64,000 nt of DNA from SM23-73-3 sp964580215 (lineage in GTDB: Bacteria > Zixibacteria > MSB-5A5 > SM1-73). The position numbers and the translations under genes were made by a program. Location of the stretch: NCBI GenBank assembly GCA_964580215.1, contig CAZOJT010000013.1, forward strand, positions 4,521 to 68,520, read 5' to 3'. Numbering within the stretch: the stretch's first letter is position 1; each line of letters opens with the position of its first letter. Below the pieces are notes generated by a model, which saw only the letters and a list, made by a program, of their open reading frames with translations, searched no databases and was not told where the DNA came from. Shown piece by piece: positions 17,114-26,993 of the stretch.

Positions 17114-20100
17114 ATGCCTCTCACCGAACCAGAATTCAATGCCAAAGTCGTAGGGCTGATGAATCAAATCATCAGAGAGAAAGGCTTGGGTTTTGAAGAA
17201 GCTCGCATGGGCACCAGCCTGAAGATGACTGATGAAACCACCAAGTTCCCGGATGGGGTCATCTGGAAGAACAAGTCTACCAAAAGAGCATCTCTCCTTT
17301 TTGAGATAAAAAATCCAAGCTGGGATGCCTCCAATATTAAATTGGTCGACCAAGCTGGCACGAAAGCTTACGAATTAGGTACAAAATATTTTGCGACTTG
17401 GAACATGAGAGATTTTATCCTCTGGGAAACTTTCCGCGAAGGAGTCCCCTTATATGACAGACATAAAGAATGGTACAAAAACATAATCCTCGTAAAAGAT
17501 ATAAGTCAAGTAGACAGAAAAGAGAACTGGGAGAAAATCAAGAAATTTTTAGATAAGTTCTTAGATGCTCTAAATCAGGATATATTTAGACGAAGGAGGG
17601 TGTTTGTTGGTCTTCCAATAGATCAATTCTTTATAAGAAAGCTAGACGCCAATGTAGATATCAACACGCGGGTTTTTTCCATAGCTTTAAAGCAGAAATG
17701 TACAGAAGATAAGAATTACTATCGACAGCTATGCAAATGGATTTGGGATCAAGGTTGGCATCCTGATCTAAAGAAAAAAGCACAGGATACAGATCATTTT
17801 CTGTATGAGAGAATCGCTCGTGTTGCCGCGTATACCTTAGCTAACAAGATTCTATTCTATAATGTTCTTCGCACAGAACACCAAGAACTTGAGCCTATCC
17901 AGACTGAAAGGATTAAAGAGAGTCCAGACCTAAACCAGATTCTAAAAAAGCATTTCCAAGACGTCTTAAGAATCAATTATGATACCATTTACAAGATAGA
18001 TATTTTCGATGACCTGAGAGTGCCAGATAATTGTTTAGAGCAAATGATTAGGTTTCTGGATGATTTTGACAAATACGATTTCAAAGGGGTTAATTATGAG
18101 ATATTGGGGCAGGTTTATGAGGATTTGATCCCCGGAACTGAAAAGCACGAGATGGGTCAATATTTCACGCCTCCTTCGACCGTGGATCTGATTAACAGCT
18201 TCTGCATTCAGAAGCCCAATGATGTGATTTTAGATTTGGGCTGTGGCGCTGGAACTTTTCTGGTCAGAGCCCACGCTCGATTAAAGTATCTGAAGAAGAA
18301 AAAGACTCATAGAGAACTTCTGGAACAACTTTGGGGCGTTGACAAGGCTTCTTTCCCCGCTCATTTAGCCCAAATCAATTTGGTCCTGCCAGGTTTGTCC
18401 AAGACGGAAAATTTTCCCTACATAGAAAATAAGGATGCTTTTGACATCAAACCCCAAGAGACCTATTTTGAGGTCCCCTATCACCGGGGAATAAAGCATG
18501 AATATAAGAAGATTTCAATGAAAACAGCAAAAGTGAAAATCCCGGACATGGATGCAGTGGTTGGCAATCCTCCATATATCCGACAGGAGAAACTCGCAGA
18601 GGAAGATAAAGAGCACATAAGAAAAGCAGTGGAAAAAGATTGGGGAAACTTTAGACTTACCAGCCAAACCGGTCTTTCTATAAGCAGGCAAGCAGACATC
18701 TACGTTTATTTCTTCATTCACGCTGCCAGATTTCTAAAGGAAGGTGGTCGTTTAGGATTCGTGACCTCCAATTCCTGGCTGGATGTCAGATACGGAGCAG
18801 GATTGCAAAAATTCTTTTTGGACAACTTCAAGATCATCGCTATCATTGAGAGCAAAGTAGAGAGGTCTTTTGCCAAAGCGGATATCAATACTGCCATCAC
18901 CATTATCGAACGTTGTTCTGACAAGAGAAAGAGAGATAACAACACCGTCAAGTTTGTGGTCTTGAAGGAGAAAATGGACACCCTCATCCCCAAAGACGGA
19001 GATAGGGATAGATTTTTGGTTTGTGAAAAATTGATCTCCAAAATTACCCGTAGCAGAAAACTATATGAAGATTCTCAAATCAGAGTGCTTCCTAAAAAGC
19101 AAAAAGAACTGTATCGAGAAGGAATTGAAGATAATGTCTATGTTGGGTCAAAATGGGGCGGAAAATATCTGAGAGCGCCGGATATTTTCTTCAAGATTCT
19201 GGAGAAAGGGGAAGACTTATTTGTCCCCTTGAAGGATGTAGCCGAGGTTAGAAGAGGCTTTACTACAGGAGCAAATGATTTCTTCTACTTGACGGAAGAG
19301 CAGATCAAAGCCCACATGATAGAGGATAAGTTTTTAGAACCAGTGATGAGAACACCAAGAGAAAATGACTGCATTTTAATTGACCCACGTAATTTAAAAT
19401 TCAAGGTTTTGCTGGTGCACAAGGACAAAAGAGAATTAAAAGGCACAAATGTATTGAAGTATATCTACTGGGGTGAACTAAAAGAATATGATCAAAGATC
19501 AACTTGTCGTTCAAGAGCGAGATGGTATAGTTTACCGGCACCTCGAAATGCAAAGATTGCTTGGAGTATGATTCACGCCCACCGACATGTTGTCTTTTAT
19601 AACAAGTTCGGTTGTCAACTAGATCACAATTTTTTTGAAATTTTACCAAAAAAGAAACGGTATACGACAATTTTTTTGGCCCAATTAGTGTCTACAATTT
19701 CTATGCTAACAAAAGAACTTTTTGGGCGCCAATATGGCGGTGGTAGCGGCCCAATTAAAACAGAGGGAATCGACATAGAAAAACTACTTGTAATACGCCC
19801 CGAGAAAATTCAAACCAAGATGAAACAAAAAATTAGACAAGCCTTTGATGTCCTTACTCATCGTCCGATTCAAGTGGTATTTGAAGAGGTTAAGCAAAAA
19901 GATCGGCAACAATTGGACAACATCTTTTTTGATATTTTAGGCTTGACTAAATACGAAAGACAGCAGGTCTATGACGCGGTTTGTGAATTAGTCAGGAATA
20001 GATTAGAGAAGGCTAAAACATTTGGAAAAAAGAACACGAACAAAAAAGAGGAGTTTAATCCTTCCTCTTATGCAGACCACATCTTAGAGGAAGTTTTCTT

Positions 20101-20479
20101 GGCGCAAGAAAAAAAGGAATTCCCAAAAGATTTCACAGAACCATCTTGGGAGACTTTCGCTATTCAACTGCCCAAGATCGAACCAAAAGGTAAATTAACC
20201 ATCGAGGAATTCTTCGGGAAAGCAAGCTTAAGAATAGACGGTGAGACGATCGATTGCCAAACTACACCAAAAGCAAATTTTGTGGAGTTAGCAATAGAAA
20301 AAGGCGTTAGAGATCAAGTTGCTGTTCCTGCGGATGACAAGAATTGCATTAAGGCAATCAGAGGTTATTTGAATTACCGCAAGATTATCCAGGCACAGAT
20401 CGAAGACACCATGAAAATGTTTAATTTGACCAAAAAGCAAACCAAAGCTGTTCTTTTGGAAATGGAGAACAGATTCTAA
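17114..20479 (+). CDS. Type IIG-like fused restriction endonuclease / N6-adenine DNA methyltransferase
   Basis: A 1,121-residue enzyme that appears to join cleavage and modification in one chain. The N-terminal domain carries a PD-(D/E)XK pattern: FPDGV at about 45-49 and FEIKNP at about 63-68, as in type I HsdR-like nuclease domains. The methyltransferase core has motif I VILDLGCGAGTF (about 372-383) and motif IV GNPPY (about 483-487), the gamma-class N6-adenine type. GQYFTPPSTVDL just before motif I is typical of Eco57I/BREX-like enzymes. A C-terminal region with VAEVRRGFTTGANDFFYL resembles the TaqI-type specificity domain. No separate specificity or restriction gene is adjacent, so it is likely autonomous. 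The recognition site is unknown. Confidence 0.85.
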   Translation: MPLTEPEFNAKVVGLMNQIIREKGLGFEEARMGTSLKMTDETTKFPDGVIWKNKSTKRASLLFEIKNPSWDASNIKLVDQAGTKAYELGTKYFATWNMRDFILWETFREGVPLYDRHKEWYKNIILVKDISQVDRKENWEKIKKFLDKFLDALNQDIFRRRRVFVGLPIDQFFIRKLDANVDINTRVFSIALKQKCTEDKNYYRQLCKWIWDQGWHPDLKKKAQDTDHFLYERIARVAAYTLANKILFYNVLRTEHQELEPIQTERIKESPDLNQILKKHFQDVLRINYDTIYKIDIFDDLRVPDNCLEQMIRFLDDFDKYDFKGVNYEILGQVYEDLIPGTEKHEMGQYFTPPSTVDLINSFCIQKPNDVILDLGCGAGTFLVRAHARLKYLKKKKTHRELLEQLWGVDKASFPAHLAQINLVLPGLSKTENFPYIENKDAFDIKPQETYFEVPYHRGIKHEYKKISMKTAKVKIPDMDAVVGNPPYIRQEKLAEEDKEHIRKAVEKDWGNFRLTSQTGLSISRQADIYVYFFIHAARFLKEGGRLGFVTSNSWLDVRYGAGLQKFFLDNFKIIAIIESKVERSFAKADINTAITIIERCSDKRKRDNNTVKFVVLKEKMDTLIPKDGDRDRFLVCEKLISKITRSRKLYEDSQIRVLPKKQKELYREGIEDNVYVGSKWGGKYLRAPDIFFKILEKGEDLFVPLKDVAEVRRGFTTGANDFFYLTEEQIKAHMIEDKFLEPVMRTPRENDCILIDPRNLKFKVLLVHKDKRELKGTNVLKYIYWGELKEYDQRSTCRSRARWYSLPAPRNAKIAWSMIHAHRHVVFYNKFGCQLDHNFFEILPKKKRYTTIFLAQLVSTISMLTKELFGRQYGGGSGPIKTEGIDIEKLLVIRPEKIQTKMKQKIRQAFDVLTHRPIQVVFEEVKQKDRQQLDNIFFDILGLTKYERQQVYDAVCELVRNRLEKAKTFGKKNTNKKEEFNPSSYADHILEEVFLAQEKKEFPKDFTEPSWETFAIQLPKIEPKGKLTIEEFFGKASLRIDGETIDCQTTPKANFVELAIEKGVRDQVAVPADDKNCIKAIRGYLNYRKIIQAQIEDTMKMFNLTKKQTKAVLLEMENRF

Positions 20480-20565
20480 CCCAAATCGTCCGACACTGGG
20501 CCGGACGCTATATTTTCCTTATTGTCTTCACCTAATTCATACCCTTTTTTCATAGGATAGAAGCT

Positions 20566-21048
20566 TTGAACTCCAAAATGTTTTCCTTCATTCAAGCAAG
20601 ACAGACCCAGCGTTTTGTAAAATTCGGACTGGTCGGAACCTGGGGATTTCTGGTTAATATGTTTTTCTTGTGGTTTCTGACCGAGAAAGTAGGGGTTTAT
20701 TATCTTTTCTCCAGCATCGTGGCAATTGAGATATCGCTTTTAAATAACTACGTGCTGAACGATCTGTGGACCTGGCATGATCGGGGAAAAGAGGGAAAAA
20801 AAGAATACTTCAAAAGAATGCTTCAGTACCATGTTTCTGCCAGCGCCGCCACGATGACGAATCTCGTGGTTTTATGGATTTTGACTGAGCTTTTCGACAT
20901 ATATTATTTGGCTTCCAACATCTTTGGTATTTTGTGCGGTACCCTGTTAAACTTCTTTATCAATGACCGCTGGACCTTCAAACACAAAAAGGAATTGTCA
21001 GCGGAATCTTTAGAAATGCCAAATGGCGGGCATGCCCGACAAGATTAG
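20566..21048 (+). CDS. GtrA-family membrane protein
   Basis: A 160-residue protein with four predicted membrane segments, starting after RFVKFGLVGTWGFLVN, the usual GtrA opening. The repeated half-motifs LNNYVLNDLWTW and LLNFFINDRWTF are diagnostic. GtrA proteins are thought to help move lipid-linked sugars across the inner membrane. A TTG at 20566 is the likely start because AGGATAG lies eight bases upstream; the ATG at 20578 is too far from it. The final residues (MPNGGHARQD) are encoded by a GGCGGGCATGCCCG palindrome that continues past the stop. Confidence 0.85.
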   Translation: MNSKMFSFIQARQTQRFVKFGLVGTWGFLVNMFFLWFLTEKVGVYYLFSSIVAIEISLLNNYVLNDLWTWHDRGKEGKKEYFKRMLQYHVSASAATMTNLVVLWILTELFDIYYLASNIFGILCGTLLNFFINDRWTFKHKKELSAESLEMPNGGHARQD

Positions 21049-21062
21049 CGTTTAGGCGGGAT

Positions 21063-21103
21063 ATGCGTATGCTCGTATGAGTGCATACGCACATTCATAC
21101 GAA
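21063..21103 (+). repeat. Family A palindromic element (long form)
   Basis: Full-length form: GCGTATGC, then TCGTATGAGTGCATACGCAC, then ATTCATACGAA. It is intergenic between the GtrA and GT87 genes, followed at about 21140-21162 by a GGGCAGGG...CCCTGCC hairpin. Confidence 0.75.
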
Positions 21104-21217
21104 AATTCCCGTCTCTATGGGAGGATTATCTTCTCACCCATAGGGCAGGGCATTCAGCCCTGCCACAAGATTCTCGGTCGTTCATTAATTACGGGTTAGG
21201 CTAAAACCTAACACTCC

Positions 21218-22444
21218 ATGCTTTCTGTTTTCTTAATGCGAATATCTGAACTGAAGAAAAAAGACTATTTCAGGATAGCCTTATATGTGATTCTTATAAT
21301 CGTCATGCTCGGCTTTTTTCGGAATACCCTGCGAAAAGGTATGAGCGACTTCAAGGTGGTTCATCGTGCCGCCACAAGAGTCCTAAATCAGGAAAACCTT
21401 TATAATTTTGATGATGGTCATTATCTTTATAAATATTCGCCCTCTTTCGCTGTCATGGTCGCTCCGCTGGGGCTTCTTCCTCTCTTTCCAGCCCAGATAG
21501 TATGGCTTGCTGGAATGTGCATTTGTCTGTTCTTTATCATGAAGTGGAGCAAAAAGATGATTTTGGGGGATAAATCACCTCCCCCCTATTTATACCTTCT
21601 GACCTTGCTTTTCACCTCGAAATTCATAGTGCGGGAGTTTTGGCTGGGACAGACAGACTTTTTGATGCTTCTTTTCATCTTCCTGTTTATTTTGTCCACT
21701 GATCGAGGAAAAGAATTAAAAGCGGGGGGCTTTCTTGCCTTATCGGTCATGATTAAACCTACCCCTCTGATCCTTGTGCCATACCTTTTGTATAGGAAAA
21801 AATTCAAACTGATCGGCTATCTCGCCATAACGTGTGCTGTCTTTCTTTTTGTTCCTTTATTCGTTTATGGAATTCCCGACAGTCTGAATCTGCTTTCTGG
21901 TTGGAAAACCGTCTTGTCGGCTTCATCTCCCCCACTTTTGGCTGCGGATGTTAATCAGTCTTTGTTCGGCTTCTTTTATCGCTTTCTGACACCCGCTCCT
22001 TTTCAGGTCAACATCCTGAATCTGAATTATACCGTGGTAAATTTACTAATATATGCCACGGCAGTAGGTTTGTTTCTATTTCTTCTTTTCTTAAACCAAA
22101 GATTGAAATTTGTGGAAAACAGTTTCGTGCATCGGCGAGAATGTATAGAATACTCACTTCTTCTAATTTTTATGACGCTTTTTTCACCTCTGGGTTGGTT
22201 TCAAAATTATTCCTCATCCATTCTGGCTTACATGCTTCTTCTATATTATGTTTTAAAGACCGGACTTGAAAATCGTTTTGTCTTTATACTACTGATGCTA
22301 TCCTTCCTTCTGGTAGATGCTATCAATTTCGAGACTGTGGGACGAAAGATTAACGATCTCTCTTTGTATTTCTCCTTCATCACTTTCGGGATCTTCCTGG
22401 TGATAATTTGCCTTTCTAAATTAAGGCTATCCAAAATTGCTTAA
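21218..22444 (+). CDS. Polyprenol-phosphate-dependent glycosyltransferase-like membrane protein (GT87/DUF2029)
   Basis: A 408-residue integral membrane protein with roughly ten membrane segments. The early periplasmic loop MSDFKVVHRAATRVLNQENLYN and the following YKYSPSFAVMVAPLGLLP match the DUF2029/GT87 family, whose studied members are mycobacterial mannosyl or arabinofuranosyl transferases using lipid-linked donors. The Asp in DFKV is the expected catalytic position. Later family text MIKPTPLILVPYLLYRKKF is present. It follows a GtrA gene, which fits lipid-linked sugar handling. Donor and acceptor are unknown. Confidence 0.8.
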   Translation: MLSVFLMRISELKKKDYFRIALYVILIIVMLGFFRNTLRKGMSDFKVVHRAATRVLNQENLYNFDDGHYLYKYSPSFAVMVAPLGLLPLFPAQIVWLAGMCICLFFIMKWSKKMILGDKSPPPYLYLLTLLFTSKFIVREFWLGQTDFLMLLFIFLFILSTDRGKELKAGGFLALSVMIKPTPLILVPYLLYRKKFKLIGYLAITCAVFLFVPLFVYGIPDSLNLLSGWKTVLSASSPPLLAADVNQSLFGFFYRFLTPAPFQVNILNLNYTVVNLLIYATAVGLFLFLLFLNQRLKFVENSFVHRRECIEYSLLLIFMTLFSPLGWFQNYSSSILAYMLLLYYVLKTGLENRFVFILLMLSFLLVDAINFETVGRKINDLSLYFSFITFGIFLVIICLSKLRLSKIA

Positions 22445-22588
22445 GACCTATTTGAGTATACATTTATGAATCCCCTGGCTGGTAGGAACCATAGTGTTCA
22501 TATCAGCCCAAAAGCAAACCAGGTTTTGTTTTTCTTTACAGAAGACTTACCTCTCTGCCGATAATAAAACCAGTTGCCAGTCAATAGT

Positions 22589-22634
22589 CATAAGTCACCA
22601 GTAATTCGTCATGCGTTATCAGTCATTCGTGATT
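22589..22634. repeat. Short direct-repeat tract (family H, GTCATTCGT units)
   Basis: Irregular units AGTCAATAGTCATAAGTCA, AATTCGTCATGCG and CAGTCATTCGTGA. The same CGTCATTCGTCA units occur in frame within the DUF2723 gene at about 24886-24912 and 25379-25397. Confidence 0.5.
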
Positions 22635-22649
22635 GAATTAGGGGGGAAT

Positions 22650-24032
22650 ATGGACAAGGCTAAGATCTTGGTGGTTGACGATGAGGAGTCGATGTGCAAG
22701 TTCATGGAGATCATGCTGAAAAAGGAGGGCTATCAGGTCATCACCAGCCAGGATGCCTCCACCGCATTAGAGCGAGTCAAAAGTGAAACCTATGATCTGG
22801 TGATTGCCGATCTGATGATGCCGAAGATGAGCGGACTGGAGCTTCTCTCCCAGGCCAAATCCATCAATCCGGATCTTGACTTTATCGTGATGACCGCATT
22901 TGCCTCCGTGGACTCCGCCATTGAAGCATTAAAAAAAGGTGCTTTTGACTATATAACCAAGCCCTTCCGGGTGGATGAGATAAAGATCGCGGTAAGGAAA
23001 TCTTTAGAACAAAAAAAGATCGTTCGGGAAAATATTAAACTGAAGAAGGAACTTCAGACCAAATCCGATTTCGATTCTTTTATCGGTAATAGTCTGGAAA
23101 TAACCAAGCTGAAAAAGATGTCGGAGAGGATCGCCAGATCCGATTCGACCGTTTTGATCGAAGGTGAATCGGGCACCGGCAAGGAGCTGATCGCCAGAGC
23201 CATCCATTACCACAGCCCCAGATCGGACAAACCCTTCGTCACCATAAACTGTGCCGCCCTTCCGGAAAACCTTCTGGAAAGTGAGTTGTTTGGACATGTG
23301 AAAGGATCATTCACCGGAGCCATCAAGGACAAGGAGGGACTGTTCAAAGTGGCGGACGGTGGAACGTTCTTTTTAGACGAGGTGGGAATGACCTCGCCCG
23401 CAATTCAGGCAAAACTATTGAGAGTTCTGGAGGAGAAAGAGATGACCCCGGTGGGAGGCACCGCTCCCATCAAAGTGGACGTGCGCTTAATCGCCGCCAC
23501 CAATGCCGATTTAGAGCAAGAGGTGAAATCAGGAAACTTCAGGGCAGATCTTTATTATCGCCTGCATGTTATACCCATAAGGATTCCTCCTCTGCGCCAA
23601 AGAAAGGACGACATCAAGCTTCTTTCCGCCTATTTTGTCAGAAAATACTGTCAGAAGATGCAAATAGAGGAAAAGAACATCACCGATGAGGCTATGAACC
23701 GATTGCTCTCCAACAAATGGCCCGGCAATGTGAGAGAGCTGGAAAACGCCCTCGAACACGCGGTTTTGCTGTCCAAAAGTAATCAGATAACCACAGAAGA
23801 CCTTCCTCAAAAGATAAAAGAGGAGAAGGAGATTGACTTGGTCACAGAAGCGCAGCCAACTGCTCCTGCACTGGAAATCATAGAAAAAGCTTATATCTTC
23901 TGGGTGTTGAATCAGACCGGTTGGCAGAAAAGCAAAGCCTCTTCAGTTCTGGGGATAGACTCATCCACCTTATATAGAAAGATAGAGAAGTATAAATTAA
24001 AATCACCCGCCTCCTCTGTTGGTGAACTCTAA
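22650..24032 (+). CDS. Sigma-54-dependent response regulator, NtrC/PilR type
   Basis: A transcription activator of about 460 residues. The receiver domain has acidic pocket VVDDEES and phosphoacceptor Asp54 in VIADLMMP. The AAA+ domain has Walker A GESGTGKE, the sigma-54 contact loop GSFTGA and Walker B GGTFFLDEVG. A Fis-type helix-turn-helix closes the protein (WQKSKASSVLGIDSSTLYRKIEKY). The frame is open from 22611, but the GGGGGG ribosome site directly before the ATG at 22650 and the normal receiver start (MDKAKILVVDDE) decide the start. It probably drives the sigma-54 promoter at 26994-27008 ahead of the second pilin. No sensor kinase is adjacent. Confidence 0.92.
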   Translation: MDKAKILVVDDEESMCKFMEIMLKKEGYQVITSQDASTALERVKSETYDLVIADLMMPKMSGLELLSQAKSINPDLDFIVMTAFASVDSAIEALKKGAFDYITKPFRVDEIKIAVRKSLEQKKIVRENIKLKKELQTKSDFDSFIGNSLEITKLKKMSERIARSDSTVLIEGESGTGKELIARAIHYHSPRSDKPFVTINCAALPENLLESELFGHVKGSFTGAIKDKEGLFKVADGGTFFLDEVGMTSPAIQAKLLRVLEEKEMTPVGGTAPIKVDVRLIAATNADLEQEVKSGNFRADLYYRLHVIPIRIPPLRQRKDDIKLLSAYFVRKYCQKMQIEEKNITDEAMNRLLSNKWPGNVRELENALEHAVLLSKSNQITTEDLPQKIKEEKEIDLVTEAQPTAPALEIIEKAYIFWVLNQTGWQKSKASSVLGIDSSTLYRKIEKYKLKSPASSVGEL

Positions 24033-24066
24033 CAAAAGAAGCTTCAAAAGAAAAGATATTTTGTCT

Positions 24067-24203
24067 TTGTAGTTGCCCAATTCATTGGGCTTTATGAGGC
24101 TCGATCCTTCGACAGGCTCAGGATGCCATAAATCGAGCGACTACAGTTTCGTAGTTGCCCGATTCATTGGGCTTTATGTAGCTCGATAAATCGAGCAACT
24201 ACA
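24067..24203. repeat. Two tandem family C elements, one with a nested insertion
   Basis: Copy 1 (24067-24146) and copy 2 (24150-24203) both run from GTAGTTGCCC to a GACTAC/AACTAC end. Copy 2 reads GCTCGATAAATCGAGC without interruption. Copy 1 has the same text broken after CTCGAT by about 22 bases (CCTTCGACAGGCTCAGGA plus a few), then resumes AAATCGAGC. Confidence 0.75.
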
Positions 24204-24231
24204 ATTTTTATGCGCTATTGATATTTGCCCG

Positions 24232-26199
24232 ATGGGAAAAAATTCAAACCAGACAAAATACTCCGAGCAAAGGAAGAAGAGACTATTTACGACTGAAAAT
24301 GCGCTTTGTGCTTCCGTGTTCCTCTTCTTCTTTGCAGTTTACACCATAACATTGTGTCCCACCGTTTTCTGGTGGGACTCAGGGGAGTTGATTGCCAACA
24401 TCGCGGTCTTGGGAATACCCCATCGCCCCAGCTTTCCCATTTACGTGCTTTTAGGTAAACTTTTCTCCTTTCTCCCCTTCTGGAGTTTTGCCTTAAAGGT
24501 GAATTTTCTCTCCGGCCTCTTTGCTTCTTTTTCACTGGCAATCTTTTGTAAGATTTTTCTCAAGAGTGCTAACCTGTTTTTCCCGGAAATGGCTAAAAAG
24601 AGGGGATTGGTTCTGGCTTCAGGTTTCTTTTTTCTTTTAGTTTTTGGGTTTACCTATTCGTTCTGGATTCAGGCGGTAAGGGCAGAAGTTTATTCTTTGA
24701 ATGTTCTTTTCTTTTCCCTGCTTTTGTTTTCAAGCATTTTATACCTTAAGGATGGAAAGCTGAAATATATCTATCTTTTTTTCTTCCTTTTAGGATTGGG
24801 TCTGGGAAATCATCATCTTAGTTTATTATCATCCACTCCCGCTTTGTTCTTCCTTCTCTTGTGTTCATCCGCTCACAATGAATCCGTCATTCGTCATTCG
24901 TCATTCGTCATAAATCTCAAAAGATCTCTTTTATGCACTTTACTTTTCTTATTCGGTTTAAGCATCTATCTTTATCTTCCCATCCGCTCCCTATCCCAAC
25001 CAACCTTAGCTTGGGGTGAGGTCAAATCCATTTCCTCGTCTGCAAATTCCATCTTTGCCCTCGACACCATTAAGAATCTGAATCTGGAGTTTTTGTCAGA
25101 TATTACTACCACGATGTCACAGATACTTTTACTTATCTCTGATCAACTCACTCTCTTATGTTTCACCATCAGCCTTCTGGGGCTTTTTCTACTTTTCAGG
25201 CATAACCGCAAGCTTTTGACTTTTCTACTATTGTTGATAGGAGGCAACTGTGCGGTGGTGATATTTATGACCACGGAGTTTATATCCACCAATCCCGATC
25301 TACATGGCTATTTAATTTTCTCCATCTTCGCTCTGGCTTTCTCTTATGGTATAGGTGTCTTCTTTATATTAAATAATATTCGTCATTCGTCATGGTTCGA
25401 CTTTGCTCACCACAAGTCCGCCATCCGTCATCTTTTTTTGATCGTTTTTGGAGCGATTTCCCTCATTCCTATGTTTAAACACTATCCGGAGGCGAATCTA
25501 TCCAACAATCGGATTGCCCATAATTACGGCTTGAGTGTTATCTCCGATCTGGATTCTAACTCGGTCGTTTTCGCGGACAACGTCAATTTGAATTTCATCT
25601 TGAGGGAACTTCGCTATGCAGAAGGACTAAGAAAAGATGTAACCGTTCTTGATCGTGGTCTTTTGAGCTTTAACTGGTATGTGACACAAAAAAGAAATGA
25701 GCAAAAAGTCCTCTTCTCAGGTATTCCGGGGAGCTTAATTGGTGAGCCTCTGTTTGAAGCGCTTCTAAAAAGATGCCAAGATTCAGAGAAGCCCACATAT
25801 ATCGAATTCACTGAAAGGGATTCAAATCTGGTGAACCATCTCATTCCCAGAGGATATGTTTTTAAAATAAGCAAGACACGAATTGGTCAACTTTCGGAAA
25901 GGGTTCTACTATCTCAGAAAAGATGGGAACATGATGGTCCCTTCGATCCACAGGATGAGGTGTTTCAAAGAGACTGGGATACTAAAAGGGTGTTTGCTCT
26001 TTCTTTTTATCGATTAGGGCTTTTCTATGAATGGAAGGGGATGACCTCCTTTGCTCTGGAAAAATTCGCACAGGTCAGAAAGATCGACCCGGGAAATAAG
26101 GAACTCATCCTGAAGATCGAGCATTTGGAGACGATAAAGAGATTATCGGAGAGTTCTGAGGCGGGTTCTTTTCCATCTCCAGGAAAACCTCTTAGATGA
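24232..26199 (+). CDS. DUF2723 membrane protein with C-terminal TPR-like tail
   Basis: A 655-residue polytopic membrane protein. The first periplasmic loop TLCPTVFWWDSGELIANIAVLGIPHRPSFPIYVLLG is the DUF2723 signature (quoted in part: CPTVFWWDSGELI); the acidic residues resemble the active site of GT-C glycosyltransferases of the O-mannosyltransferase clan. A conserved SIYLYLPIRS follows. The tail (RLGLFYEWKGMTSFALEKFAQVRKIDPGN in part) looks like a TPR unit. Two hydrophilic loops contain repeat-derived text: VIRHSSFVI and NIRHSSWFDFAHHKSAIRH. It may glycosylate secreted or pilus proteins, an inference from its pilin neighbours. Confidence 0.8.
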   Translation: MGKNSNQTKYSEQRKKRLFTTENALCASVFLFFFAVYTITLCPTVFWWDSGELIANIAVLGIPHRPSFPIYVLLGKLFSFLPFWSFALKVNFLSGLFASFSLAIFCKIFLKSANLFFPEMAKKRGLVLASGFFFLLVFGFTYSFWIQAVRAEVYSLNVLFFSLLLFSSILYLKDGKLKYIYLFFFLLGLGLGNHHLSLLSSTPALFFLLLCSSAHNESVIRHSSFVINLKRSLLCTLLFLFGLSIYLYLPIRSLSQPTLAWGEVKSISSSANSIFALDTIKNLNLEFLSDITTTMSQILLLISDQLTLLCFTISLLGLFLLFRHNRKLLTFLLLLIGGNCAVVIFMTTEFISTNPDLHGYLIFSIFALAFSYGIGVFFILNNIRHSSWFDFAHHKSAIRHLFLIVFGAISLIPMFKHYPEANLSNNRIAHNYGLSVISDLDSNSVVFADNVNLNFILRELRYAEGLRKDVTVLDRGLLSFNWYVTQKRNEQKVLFSGIPGSLIGEPLFEALLKRCQDSEKPTYIEFTERDSNLVNHLIPRGYVFKISKTRIGQLSERVLLSQKRWEHDGPFDPQDEVFQRDWDTKRVFALSFYRLGLFYEWKGMTSFALEKFAQVRKIDPGNKELILKIEHLETIKRLSESSEAGSFPSPGKPLR

Positions 26200-26400
26200 A
26201 CTCTTTCTTGAGTCGTAGAATTAAGCAAAAAAGGGGGGGGGGACGGTGATTGCATTTTGCAAGGATTCAGGTAAAAACCTCGATACACAAACATCTGCTC
26301 AAAAACCGATCCAACTCTTTCCTCCTGTCCGAAAACACCTTAGTGATTATAGTTCAGGATTGCATGATTTTTGTAGTTGTTAAACTTAAAGAGACCATTT

Positions 26401-26841
26401 ATGAGATCAAAAAAGCATTGGCGGAATAAAGGCTTTACTTTGATCGAGCTGATGATCGTGGTAGTCATCATCGCCATCCTGGCGGCGATGGCTATTCCCC
26501 GTTTCATGCGTACTTCGGTGAAAACCAAGCAGACCGAGGCAAGACTAATCTTGAAGCAGATTTATACCATGGAAAGAGCTTACCGGCAGGAAAAGGACAG
26601 CTACTACCCGGGTGACGGAAGCACCATTGTTGCTCAACCTGGAGGAGCCTTCGCTGCTTTATATGTGGAGATCATGACTCCGGCTTATTATAGTTACTCA
26701 ATTTCCGGAGACGCCTCATCCTTTTCAGCCACCGCTGGGTCCAAAAGCGCCACCGGGCTGGATGGTGACCCTACTTTAGATGTCTGGACCATAGACCAAA
26801 CCGGTAATCTGACCTGCGTCACTGATGACTCTGAAGACTGA
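26401..26841 (+). CDS. Type IV pilin-like protein 1
   Basis: A prepilin of about 146 residues. Its leader ends KG and mature protein begins FTLIELMIVVVIIAILAAMAIP, with the conserved Glu at +5. The frame is open from a TTG at 26377, but the ATG at 26401 gives a normal leader (MRSKKHWRNKG) and has AAAGAGA upstream. The globular part is small and Gly/Ser-rich, with only one Cys (LTCVT), so there is no classic disulphide loop. Its first 70 residues are very close to those of pilin 2. It should be cleaved by the prepilin peptidase at 39268. Confidence 0.88.
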   Translation: MRSKKHWRNKGFTLIELMIVVVIIAILAAMAIPRFMRTSVKTKQTEARLILKQIYTMERAYRQEKDSYYPGDGSTIVAQPGGAFAALYVEIMTPAYYSYSISGDASSFSATAGSKSATGLDGDPTLDVWTIDQTGNLTCVTDDSED

Positions 26842-26993
26842 ACAGGAGGAAACCAAACACAGCGTTTTGCAAAAAGACAAGCAAAATACTCTAAGAAAAG
26901 GTGTTGAATAGAGGAGCATCAAGTTTTAAACAGTTAAATTATCCTATTTTAAGATAAGAACTTAGAAGAGGAAAAACACAGGTAAATAACAAA

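Noticed and set aside
20488..20510. GTCCG/CGGAC hairpin after the restriction-modification gene as terminator
   Set aside because: Only five paired bases and a weak T-rich tail; not convincing.
24884..24915. CGTCATTCGTCA units considered as a CRISPR array
   Set aside because: Units are about 10 bases with no spacers and lie in a coding frame; no cas genes are present.
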